Origin: an uncultured Clostridia bacterium
Lineage (GTDB): Bacteria; Bacillota; Clostridia; TANB77; CAG-508
Assembly: GCA_947627785.1 (NCBI GenBank)
Contig: CANQXC010000109.1
Coordinates: 1-26,655, forward strand
Direction of reading: 5' to 3'
DNA length: 26,655 nt
Shown here: one piece after another, positions 6,576 to 15,599 of the stretch
Numbering within the stretch: the first letter of the stretch is position 1
How the letters are laid out: each line of letters opens with the position of its first letter
Position numbers and translations under genes: made by a program
Notes under the pieces: generated by a model
What the model was told of the DNA's origin: nothing
Seen by the model: the letters and a program-made list of their open reading frames with translations, nothing else
Database searches by the model: none

Positions 6576-9500
6576 TTAAAAACCTGTATTGGGTAGTTCT
6601 GGTTCGCTTGGAGCATTTATAAATGTTAATTCTGCAATTTGACCATCTTCTGTAATAGAAACTGTCTGTGGCCTTGCATCCTTTATAAAATGTTCAGGTG
6701 CTTCATATTCATAAATAGTATATTCTCCATATGGTAAATTTTCGGTTAATAAACTTCCTGTTTCGTCAGTTGTATACATACCCATTGCTTCTCCTTTTGA
6801 ATTGAAAACTAAAAATTTGGTATTAGCTAAAGGTGAATTTGCTGGTAAATCTAGTATTTTACTATATGCACCTGATAATTTATTGATTTTTATTTTTCCA
6901 TATATTTTTGTGTTTTCAACAGTTATATCTTTTATTTCATCTTCTTCTAATATAACTGTTTGAGTTTCTTCTGTTAATACATATGCTTTATTACTAATTG
7001 TTTCTTTTATTGTATATTCATCATCTATAGGTAATCTTTTTGAAGTTGCTTTTCCTTCACTATCTGTTGTAATAGTATCTACTAATTCATTTTTGCTATT
7101 ATAAATTTCAAATGTAACGTCTGGTATAAATACTTTATTATTTTCACTATCTACTTTTATGACTTGAATTTGACCTTTTTTCTTTTCATTTTCAAATTTT
7201 ATTTCTTTTATTTCATCTTCTTGTAAAGTAACTTCTATTACATCTACTGTTAATGCATAATCTTTATTTGTTTCTGTTTCTTTTATTATGTATTTTTTGT
7301 CTATTCTAAGTCTATCTGTAATAGCTTCCCCATTTTCATCTGTAATTAAAGTTTGAACTAAATTATTTTCCTCATCGTAAACTTCAAATTTAACTCCTTC
7401 TAATTTTACCTCATTATTGTCTTTATCAACCTTTATTACTTTTATTTGTCCTTTCTTTAATTCATTTGTAAATTGTACAGTTGTAATTTCATTTGCTTTT
7501 AATTCTATAGTTTGAGGTGTATCATTTAATGAGTAATTTTTTAGTGTTTCTATTTCTCTTAATGTTAATTTATTATAATCTCTAACAGCATATTTATTTG
7601 TATATGCTTCACCATTATTATCTGTTGTAATTGTTTCCAACAAATTACCATCTTCATCTAAAACCTCAAATTTAACACCTGCTAATTTTATTTCATTATC
7701 ATCTTCATCAACTTTAATTACTTTTATTTGTCCCTTTTTTAATTCATTCTCAACTTCAACATCAGTTGTTTTATCATATTCTATCTTTACATCTATTTCA
7801 TCAGCTAGGTTATACCACTTATTCGTTGTTTTTTCTATTAGTCTATAATTACCTATTCTAAGTTTTCCAATTAGTATTTCACCATTAACATCTGTAATGT
7901 ATGTTCCAATTATTTTGCCAAATTCTTCACTATATAAGTCAAATTCTACATTACCTAAAGCAACCCTATTATTATCTTTATCAATTTTATATACCTTTAA
8001 TTTACCCTCTTTATGTTTATTTGTAATAGTTACATTTGTTATCATATTTTCTTTTAAGGTTACTGTAATTTTTTTCTCATTTAAAAGGTATTTTTCTGAT
8101 GTACTTATTTCCTGAATAATATATTCCTCATCTATTGGCAATCTTTTACTTATTGCTTCACCATTTTTGTCTGTTACTAATGTGTCCACTACTTTGCCTT
8201 TGCTATCAAGTATATTAAACTTAACATTTGGTATTTTTATTTCGTTATAGTCTTCATCTATTTTTATAACTCTTACCTGCCCTTTTTTCTTTTCATTTGT
8301 AAATTGAACTTCTGTAATTTGATTCTCAGTTAGTGTTATTGTTTTTTCTTCTGTATTTAATACATAATTTTGTAATGTTTTTACTTCTTGAACAGTATAA
8401 GTCTCATTTATTGGTAATCTTTTACTAACTGCTTCGCCATTTTGGTCTGTTACTAATTTATCAACTACATTTCCTTTACTATCAAGAATGTTAAACTCTA
8501 CACCTTGTAACTTTATTTCATTATTATCTTTATCTACTTTAATAACTTTTACTTGTCCTTTTCTTTTCTCGTTTGTAACCTCAATTTCAGTTGTTTTATT
8601 ATATTCTGCAATTACATTAACAATTTCATCCTTTAACACATAGTCTGCATTGTTCTTAATCTCCTTTAATAAATAGTCTCCTTGATATAAATTATTAAAT
8701 GTAACTATGCCACTCGCATCAGTTGTAGCTGTTCCAATTACTGTGCCATCACTTTTTGATAATTCAAAAATAGTAGATGGAATTGGAGCATTTGTATCCA
8801 CATCTACTTTTCTTACTTTTATGCTACAAGTATTACCTTTTAAAGACAATGTATCTATACTATTAGTTAATGTAACTGGATCTGTTGTTATTGCATAATT
8901 TTGTAATTTTTCATTATATGTTTTACCATAAAATATTGGATATGACTTAGTATTTACATTTGCTAATATTTTTCCATTTATATCACCAGTTTCAATAGAA
9001 TTTTTAGGTATCCTAATTTGGAAAGTTTCTCCAGGATTAAATTGGCTCTTTTCTATTCCTGATGTGTCAGTTGTTTTAGTTTGAGCTGGAAATCCTGTTA
9101 TTACTATGTTATATGAAGAAATATCTACATTTGATGTTACATTGTAATTCTGTATATAAAATTCTCCTTCAAGGAAAATATCTCCAGATTTTTCTATCGT
9201 AGATACTGGAGTTTTATATGTTCTTGTACCATTTTCTCCTTCATTTACTAACCTTTTCATTAAATCAACTGTTCTTCTTCCCGTTTCATCTATTCCATAG
9301 TAGTTATTTACATCCGTCTGACCTAAAATATCATATATTGCAGTCTTTGTAGCTTGATATGCATAAGTCCAATCATCAACTCCTAATTCTTGAGCTGTAT
9401 GATATGGATATCCTGCAGTTGCAACTCTCCAAATTTTATTATATAATTCATCATCTTGTAACAAATGTGATACATTAACATTATGAAGGAAACTATTATC

Positions 9501-9771
9501 AGCACCTGCTCTATCACGATTTAAACAATATGCTGGATAAAATGTATTATTTTTATCATAGTACCCGTACTAAGTGTGTTGCCATAGCATAATCTCCACT
9601 TTCACTATTTCTTACATGACTTGGCACCATTCCATATCCAGTTAACTTTATATCCTCCCCCAAAGTACAATTATCATTCGCTAAACTTGTTATAGGTACT
9701 AAATAATTTGTTATCATCAAAATAATTAGTAGTATAATCATAAATTTATTTTTATTTATTAACTTATTCAT
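6576..9771 (-). CDS. Surface adhesin: thioester domain plus Cna_B repeats, joined by +1 shift at CGG
   Basis: Joined at CGG (9565-9567) the product is 1064 aa. A signal peptide spans about 1-31. A thioester-type domain follows, with candidate bond residues Cys82 (PAYCLNR) and Gln139 (YAYQATKTAIYDI). After residue 310 come about eight Cna_B/SpaA-like modules, each opening with a form of KGQIKVIKVDKDNNE and ending near a conserved Glu. These usually form isopeptide bonds and make rigid stalks. The end is ELPNTGF with no hydrophobic tail. It probably attaches donor to recipient or host surface, and a sortase lies upstream at 10677. Without the shift only a 71-residue secreted fragment is made; with it, HLV-G-YYDKNNTF joins into the 962-residue frame with no stop. 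The ribosome site is AGGAGG. Confidence 0.85.
9565..9567 (-). other. CGG recoding site in the adhesin (GTA CGGG TAC)
   Basis: CGG is in frame as codon 69. Dropping C reads GGG (Gly) and continues for 995 more residues, including Cys82 of the thioester domain. The zero frame stops three codons later. Confidence 0.8.
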
Positions 9772-9835
9772 TTTTTCCTCCTAACTAAAAAACAAATAGT
9801 ATTAAAATATACTATTTGCTTTAAATTTTAATATT

Positions 9836-10609
9836 TTATTGACCTGTAATCTTTGCATATGATCTGACTTGGAATATAAATTCCTCACCATTTGCTGTTA
9901 GCCCATATTCTGTTTCTGCATAATAATGTATTGTAAAATCCTCACTGTTATACACTACATTTTGTACATTAGTTCTATTAGCAGTAAAATATCTATCACT
10001 AATAATAGAACTATCCTCTACGATTTTTACGTTCTTATATCCAAATTCTTGAATTGCATCTTCTATTAGTCCTTTCAACTTCGCAATTTCTTCTGGATTT
10101 TTTTTAAAACATGTATATCCACCATTTAATGCTGGATAATATCTATCGTATTTTGAAAAATCTAATTGTATAATTTCTTCATTCGTTTCTTGGTCAGCCA
10201 TTGGCTGTTCTTCCTGTTTAATTTCTTCGTGTACTACATATTGATTTTCTTGATTATTTACTTCTTTCGTTTCTATATTATTTTTTTCTTCCGTTTCTGT
10301 TTTTTTCTGTTGACTTGTGTTAGTTACTACATTCTTTTCTTTATTTACAAAGTCCACAATATCTACATTACTTTCATTGTCCAATATTTCTTTTTTACTT
10401 TCATCTTCATCTATTATTTCTGTAATATTTATGCTGGTATTAACTTCTATATTATCATTATTCATTGCAGTATTATAAATTTCAATATTTTCTTCTTTAA
10501 ATTCATTTTCTACCAAAGTTTGATTATTTTTACTAATCATGCCAAAGAATATAACTATCATACATATAAAAGCAAGATAGATTATTATAATATATAAATA
10601 TTTTTTCAT
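9836..10609 (-). CDS. Exported membrane-anchored protein, 257 aa
   Basis: An N-terminal membrane span (residues about 4-26) is followed by a long acidic, Asn/Glu-rich linker (about 30-155) and a C-terminal domain (DFSKYDRYYPALNGGYTCFKK...) of about 100 residues with no known family. The ATG at 10609 is preferred: AAGGTGAT lies 4 nt before it, whereas upstream GTG/ATG codons overlap the ribosome site. It sits between the sortase and the adhesin in the same run of genes, so it is probably a surface or envelope part of the transfer or attachment apparatus. Its one CGG trinucleotide is out of frame. Confidence 0.65.
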   Translation of the reverse strand: MKKYLYIIIIYLAFICMIVIFFGMISKNNQTLVENEFKEENIEIYNTAMNNDNIEVNTSINITEIIDEDESKKEILDNESNVDIVDFVNKEKNVVTNTSQQKKTETEEKNNIETKEVNNQENQYVVHEEIKQEEQPMADQETNEEIIQLDFSKYDRYYPALNGGYTCFKKNPEEIAKLKGLIEDAIQEFGYKNVKIVEDSSIISDRYFTANRTNVQNVVYNSEDFTIHYYAETEYGLTANGEEFIFQVRSYAKITGQ

Positions 10610-10676
10610 TTTCATCACCTTGCATAATATTATAGATAAATATTTTACTAAAAGTCAAGTCCAACAAAAAACTTTT

Positions 10677-11255
10677 TTAAATTTCTTTTGCTAAAATACA
10701 TAATCGATTATCTGGTTTATTATTTATACAAGTAATTAGAGTTAATCTATTATCATTTGTATTTTCAATAACAGACCAATCTGTTGATGATATTATTTTA
10801 TTCTCACATACTATATATGTTCTTATTCCAAATTTAGTTTTATAAATAATCTCATCTCCAGTTTGCAATTCATTTATTCTTTCAAAATAATGCACATATT
10901 GCGAACGATTATGACTTGCTAATGCTACATTTCCACTCCAATAACTACTTTCAGAAAAATGTCCTATTGCCTCTTTTAATACGTTTTCACTTGTACCTTC
11001 TTGAATTGGTGCAGTTAAATTTAATTTTGGAATTTCCAATATTCCAATAATATTATCATTTATTTCTAACTCATTTTTTGTTATTATTTCTATATCATCT
11101 TGTTTTGCTGTATTAATTATACTATTTGCAATCTCTAATTGTTTTTCTTTATTTTCATTTGTTTTTCTACCAAAATAGTACATACTTATCGTTGATACAA
11201 TTATAAATAATAATAACAATAATAGTATTACTAAGACTATTTTTCTTCCTCTCAT
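10677..11255 (-). CDS. srtB-like: Sortase, class B/D-like, 192 aa
   Basis: A membrane anchor spans about 5-27. The catalytic core shows IGILEIPKLNLTAPI, the catalytic His in ASHNR, the catalytic Cys in LTLITC and the Arg in DNRLCIL. It is a transpeptidase that cleaves an LPxTG-type signal and joins the protein to the cell wall or a pilin. The likely substrate is the adhesin two genes downstream, which ends in LPNTGF. GGGAGGTGAT precedes the ATG, and the start overlaps the preceding stop (ATGA). The family is sure; the class is less so. Confidence 0.85.
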   Translation of the reverse strand: MRGRKIVLVILLLLLLFIIVSTISMYYFGRKTNENKEKQLEIANSIINTAKQDDIEIITKNELEINDNIIGILEIPKLNLTAPIQEGTSENVLKEAIGHFSESSYWSGNVALASHNRSQYVHYFERINELQTGDEIIYKTKFGIRTYIVCENKIISSTDWSVIENTNDNRLTLITCINNKPDNRLCILAKEI

Positions 11256-11629
11256 TTCATCACCTCCCTATAAAAATTTTTCTTTATGTAATCTGCTACA
11301 ACCGAAAACGGAGTAGAAGCATTAACCATTCTTTTAACATCTTCAATTGAAAATGGATCAAAAATAATATCATAAATTCCTAATATTAAAGCATCTTTTA
11401 ACTCTTTTGCTTTTGAATTTTCTAACAGTAAAATTACTCTAATATTCTTTTTTCGAACTTGATACATAAATTCCTTGAAATTGTATTTATTATTTTGTAC
11501 ACTTGCAATTAATATTGTTGCTTCATCTTCCTCCAATATATAATCTGTATAGTAAACAACTCTACTATTCTTAATATTCTTGTTCAATTCTTTATCTAAT
11601 TGTTCATTCCCTGTAAAAATTAAAATCAC
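11252..11629 (-). CDS. Pseudo-receiver (CheY-like fold) protein, 125 aa
   Basis: Alternating beta strands and helices (MILIFTGNEQ..., ATILIASVQN, IRVILLLENS, GIYDIIFDPFSIEDVKRMV) resemble the receiver-like N-terminus of CpaE/TadZ proteins. The Asp pocket of a true receiver is not evident. The GTG at 11629 is the likely start, with AAGGAGG 8 nt upstream; an in-frame ATG at 11668 would place the ribosome site inside the coding region. It overlaps the sortase start by 4 nt. It may localise or regulate the surface apparatus. Confidence 0.55.
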   Translation of the reverse strand: MILIFTGNEQLDKELNKNIKNSRVVYYTDYILEEDEATILIASVQNNKYNFKEFMYQVRKKNIRVILLLENSKAKELKDALILGIYDIIFDPFSIEDVKRMVNASTPFSVVADYIKKNFYREVMK

Positions 11630-11657
11630 ATTTAAAACCTCCTTAAAATTTTTGTAT

Positions 11658-11690
11658 AAAAATAACACCTACCATTTAAGGTAAGTGTAT
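11658..11690 (-). terminator. Possible attenuator between the membrane protein and the pseudo-receiver gene
   Basis: On the minus strand ACACTTACC pairs with GGTAGGTGT (one G-U) around TTAAAT, followed by TATTTTTATA. It lies just past the stop at 11694 and before the next ribosome site, so it may lower expression of the distal genes. Confidence 0.5.
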
Positions 11691-11693
11691 ATA

Positions 11694-12107
11694 TTAATCA
11701 TTTTTTCTTGTCTTTTTATAAATTACATTTACTACTAATATTATCAATGATGCAGTTCCTAATACCTTCCCAACATCAGACTCTTTGTATCCCTTCTCTT
11801 TTACATATGTTTCTATATCTCCAGCCGAAAACATTCCTTCAGAAATTAATATTTCATCTTTCTTTTCTAGCCAGCCATAAATATCTAAATATCCATGTGT
11901 CCATCTTCTAACATAAGCAACTTTTCGTATCGAACTAATATCAGTATCTGTATATTCACTTAAAATATTTAATATAAAATCTCTGTTTTCATCATTTATA
12001 TATAGAATTATGCTATCTCGCCATAGCATATGAAATGTTATTATTAAATTAAATATACATATTAACACAATTATTTTATATATATTCTTTTTTATCCAAT
12101 TATACAT
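11694..12107 (-). CDS. Two-span membrane protein, 137 aa
   Basis: One membrane span lies at about residues 9-28 and another at about 113-132. The loop between them (about 84 residues, with WTHGYLDIYGWLEKK) carries no known motif. AGGAGATT stands before the ATG. It lies in the run of envelope genes between the M23 peptidase and the sortase and is probably part of the transfer or attachment apparatus. I do not recognise a family. Confidence 0.6.
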   Translation of the reverse strand: MYNWIKKNIYKIIVLICIFNLIITFHMLWRDSIILYINDENRDFILNILSEYTDTDISSIRKVAYVRRWTHGYLDIYGWLEKKDEILISEGMFSAGDIETYVKEKGYKESDVGKVLGTASLIILVVNVIYKKTRKND

Positions 12108-12135
12108 TTTTTTATTAATCTCCTAGATTGTTGTA

Positions 12136-12909
12136 CTAATCTTCAATTATTTCTATTGATTTTAGTTTTAATTCATCAAGAGATACATTTGAATTTTCAT
12201 ATTGCACTTTTACAATTTTCCCATTTTGTAAATTTCCAATTATTTGCGTATTCTCTGTAATATATGCTTTTACTGCAAATGGAAAATTATATTCTGTATC
12301 AGAGTTAGTATTATCATATAAACTATATTTTAAATATATATACCCTGATTCTGGATAAATATCTCCAATTATTAATTCTGAAGAATATTTGCTATCACCA
12401 TTTAAAACATCTTTTTTCATTTTATTATAATCATCTGATTTTAGAACAATAATTGCATTGTCTTTTGTATCTAATTCATTTTCTCTTATAGAATACTTTT
12501 TTAAATCTCCTTTACAAATGATTATATCTCCTTCTTGAATATAACTTGTATCATATTTTTCTGATGTATAATAATCTATACATTCTTGATTTTTATTTTC
12601 AATATTCGCTCTTGTATATTCATCCATTTGAAATCCATACTCGCCAAAATGCTGTCCGTTAAATATATAAATATATCCATTATAATTTAGTTCTACCATT
12701 CCTTGAACAACTGTATCTTCGATAACTTCTGTAATTTCATTCTGTTTAGACATATCATCTCTAATGATTCCTCCTTTATCATAAATTACAGAATAATTAT
12801 TAGAATTTTCTGTATTTTCTAACTTTTTATCTTTATTAAAAATTACTACAACAGACAACAATATTACTAATATAGCACAAATTACAATAATAATGATTTT
12901 TTTCTGCAT
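12136..12909 (-). CDS. Exported protein with N-terminal membrane anchor, 257 aa
   Basis: The ATG at 12909 is chosen because GGGAG sits 8 nt upstream; the open frame extends to 12972. Residues 2-24 form a strong membrane anchor with little else before it. The rest is hydrophilic, with several aromatic beta segments (GYIYIFNGQHFGEYGF, GDIIICKGDLKKYS) but no known domain. It follows the M23 peptidase gene and may be secreted or surface bound. The family is unknown. Confidence 0.6.
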   Translation of the reverse strand: MQKKIIIIVICAILVILLSVVVIFNKDKKLENTENSNNYSVIYDKGGIIRDDMSKQNEITEVIEDTVVQGMVELNYNGYIYIFNGQHFGEYGFQMDEYTRANIENKNQECIDYYTSEKYDTSYIQEGDIIICKGDLKKYSIRENELDTKDNAIIVLKSDDYNKMKKDVLNGDSKYSSELIIGDIYPESGYIYLKYSLYDNTNSDTEYNFPFAVKAYITENTQIIGNLQNGKIVKVQYENSNVSLDELKLKSIEIIED

Positions 12910-12958
12910 ATATAAATCTCCCTTATAACTTACTATTTGTCTAATTATTTCACATTTT

Positions 12959-14169
12959 TTAAGGAATTGCAATAACTTCTAATGGATTAATATAATTTCT
13001 AGTTGTATATGGACCTTTTGTTATTGAAATATGTAAGTGATTTCCTGTTGAGTATATTCCAGTTGTTCCAACGCCACCAATATGTTGTCCTTCTGTAACT
13101 TCTTGATTTATCTTAACATTTACACTGTAAAGATGCATAAATATATAATCATATGTATTATCTCTTATAACAAGTGTATTGCCGGTATAATCGTTCCAAT
13201 AACTTGCAACAACTATACCATTTGTTGGACAAGCTACAGGAGTATTTTGTGGTGCTGGTATATCAATACCATTATGAAAACTTCCCTTTGCACCGAGTAA
13301 TAGGATGTACTCTATAGCCATAATCACTTGAAATATTTGTATAACCTGGAACAGGCCATTTTGTACCATAATTGCTATAATTATCATAATTTATATTATT
13401 TTCATTAAGCCACTGCAAATTTTCGGTTCCATTCTTTAAACCATTTGCAGCTTGTATTACAATTTGCATATCTAATTCTAAGTCCTCCTCTGAAACACCT
13501 AATACATCTTTTAAATAATCTCTTAATAAACTATATTCTTCGTCTACTAATGTTGTAGTTTTCAAAACTTCTTTTGTAATTCGTATATCTCCGTTCTTCA
13601 TTTATTTCTTCCACATAATCGAATTTATAATGTCCTAAAAAAGTTATACTATCAGTAATCAATTTTACACTTTGCTCACTTACTTTCTCCCAACTTACAT
13701 TACCTTCTTCATCAACTATCTTCTTCTCTGTTAATATTGTACTTGTCTTATAATAGTATTGTGATTTAAAATTATTTGCTATTTTATTTATTTGATTCTT
13801 TGTTATTGGAGTATCTTCTGTTATGTTATGAAATATCATTAAAGAATATATTTGTTCTCCTGTAATAGACTTTCCTAACTCTGATGAGTCTACCTCTACA
13901 TTATCGCTTGTTTTCTCTCCATCTACATATACATCATAATTTGATGCACATACACTTTCACAGTAGTCCTCAAATTCTTCTTCGCTATATTTTATCTCTC
14001 CATCTTTATTAGAAAATTCAACAAATATTGCATCAATTATTAATATAATAAAAAAAAATATAAATAGGAATAATGCTATATATGGAATAAAAGGCTTTAA
14101 TACCAGAAGCACTATTTGAAATATTTTTTTACATATTTTTTTCATTGTACTATTGTTATCATTATTCAT
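12959..14169 (-). CDS. M23 peptidase of the transfer channel, joined by two +1 shifts at CGG
   Basis: Joined at two CGG codons the product is 402 aa. A membrane span lies at about 25-48. A middle domain follows and then a C-terminal M23/LytM zinc peptidase: SSDYGYRVHPIT-G-AKGSFHNGIDI (the H and D of HxxxD), a PVACPTNG segment and the HLH of GNHLHISI. It would cut peptidoglycan to let the conjugation channel cross the wall. In single frames it breaks into three overlapping pieces. Site one (13591-13593) gives NEE-G-DIRITKEV; site two (13293-13295) gives the strongly conserved HPITG. The start at 14169 follows GGTGAT and overlaps the virB6 end. A decayed gene is the alternative, but both breaks are CGG with the same phase. 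Confidence 0.85.
13293..13295 (-). other. CGG recoding site 2 in the M23 peptidase (ACT CGGT GCA)
   Basis: CGG is in frame after ATT ACT. Dropping C reads GGT (Gly292) and completes HPITGAKGSFHNGIDI. The zero frame ends seven codons later. Confidence 0.85.
13591..13593 (-). other. CGG recoding site 1 in the M23 peptidase (GAA CGGA GAT)
   Basis: CGG is in frame after AAT GAA GAA. Dropping C reads GGA (Gly193), giving INEEGDIRITKEV, and opens the frame towards the peptidase domain. Confidence 0.8.
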
Positions 14170-15583
14170 TGTCATCACCATTTTCTTCTAAATCAATTTT
14201 ATGTTTTATATCTTTTTGTACAATAACAACATTATCCTTTTTTACATTATTAGAATTATTATTGAAATTTCCTTCTGCTAAATTAGCTCCAAATTCCAAA
14301 TAACTTTTTGTACCTTTTACAGCTCCTTTAAATGTATTTTCAGCCACCTTCATAACTTTATCCTTATTTATTGATGTCTTATTAAGTATTTCGTTCGTAT
14401 TTGTTATATTGTTAACATTATTATTTACTGTATTTCTAATTGGATTATTATTTCCATTATAATCCATTTCATCAGATAAATTGCTTTGTGGATGTACAAA
14501 ATTTTTAACATTACCCACAAAATTGTTTATCTTATTTCTATTATTAGGATTTGTAAATTGTGTTTTTATTGCATTGATTGAATATACAGCACCTTTACCT
14601 AATACTGCTGCTAAGCCCATTCCCCTCATAGATATATCGTTATTATCAAGTCCAGCAATTCTACTTGTAAGATTTTGTAAGCAATTCATTAACACATCAG
14701 CAATAGGTAATAACATCATAGCCCAAATTAGGGTTACTGCCCATCCAGCAGTTGTTGATATGAATGAAGAAAATAATAAAAATACAAAACAATATATAAA
14801 TTGCATAAAAACATTCATCATTATTTGACCACTCCAAATTGCTGCTGCTGTTACATTCTTATTTATTATCCAAAGCCCTACAACTATTGGCGTAAATATT
14901 GTAAAAACAATTAGAGTAAATTCTCTTACAATGAACTTAATATTTAGTTTTACAAAAATATATATGAACATACTAATTACCAGTGCTGTTGTTATCGGAT
15001 TTCCAGTTGCTATACTTGATAAAAATTCATTATCTAATAAATTATCTATGTTATAACCACTAACAATGTTAGATAACATATTGACTAATGAATTATTCAA
15101 GAATAATAGCACCTTTATAAAAATTGGTGCAATTGCTATTGCAACTCCACCAAATAACAAATTTACTAAATTTTCCTTTGCTTCATTTCTTTTAATTGTG
15201 CTTATACTAGATGCTATCATTTTATAGGAAATTATTATTACTGCTATTAAAATTAAACTTCCAGAAATATATGCAAAAACCTTATACCAAATCATTATTT
15301 TTTGCCATTGTAAAAATGAGAATGGAGAAATATTACTTGTATTATGGAACAGCATATTTTCATAGCTTTTAAAACCTATATCTAAATTTTCATCAGTTAC
15401 TATATTAAGAACAGCCTGTGCAATCCCTCCAATAGTTTTAGCTATTGTTTTATCAAATAATGAACCTTCCTCCTGATTTATTATTTCTTTTATATCTAAT
15501 TCATCCTCTGCAAAACAACTAACTGTAGTAAATAGCATTACTATAATAAAAAGAATAAAAATCCTTTTTAATACTTTTTTCAA
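14162..15583 (-). CDS. virB6: VirB6/TrbL-like channel membrane protein, 473 aa
   Basis: The best start is TTG at 15583, with GGGAGGTGAT upstream; the frame extends to 15640 without a ribosome site. An N-terminal signal (LKKVLKRIFILFIIVMLF...) is followed by about seven membrane spans (about residues 95-300) and a hydrophilic Asn-rich C-terminal tail (about 345-473). This is the layout of the polytopic VirB6/TrbL component of type IV secretion, which forms the inner membrane pore. It lies between virB4 and the M23 peptidase, a typical order. It has no CGG codon in any frame that I can see, and no frameshift. Confidence 0.75.
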   Translation of the reverse strand: MKKVLKRIFILFIIVMLFTTVSCFAEDELDIKEIINQEEGSLFDKTIAKTIGGIAQAVLNIVTDENLDIGFKSYENMLFHNTSNISPFSFLQWQKIMIWYKVFAYISGSLILIAVIIISYKMIASSISTIKRNEAKENLVNLLFGGVAIAIAPIFIKVLLFLNNSLVNMLSNIVSGYNIDNLLDNEFLSSIATGNPITTALVISMFIYIFVKLNIKFIVREFTLIVFTIFTPIVVGLWIINKNVTAAAIWSGQIMMNVFMQFIYCFVFLLFSSFISTTAGWAVTLIWAMMLLPIADVLMNCLQNLTSRIAGLDNNDISMRGMGLAAVLGKGAVYSINAIKTQFTNPNNRNKINNFVGNVKNFVHPQSNLSDEMDYNGNNNPIRNTVNNNVNNITNTNEILNKTSINKDKVMKVAENTFKGAVKGTKSYLEFGANLAEGNFNNNSNNVKKDNVVIVQKDIKHKIDLEENGDDNE

Positions 15584-15599
15584 ACAATCACCTCCCATT

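Noticed and set aside
10166..10597. Long plus-strand frame opposite the 257-aa gene, and similar plus-strand frames at 16492-17106, 21960-22412 and 25783-26157
   Set aside because: They are opposite real genes, lack ribosome sites and have low-complexity Phe/Ile-rich or Ser-rich products typical of shadow frames.
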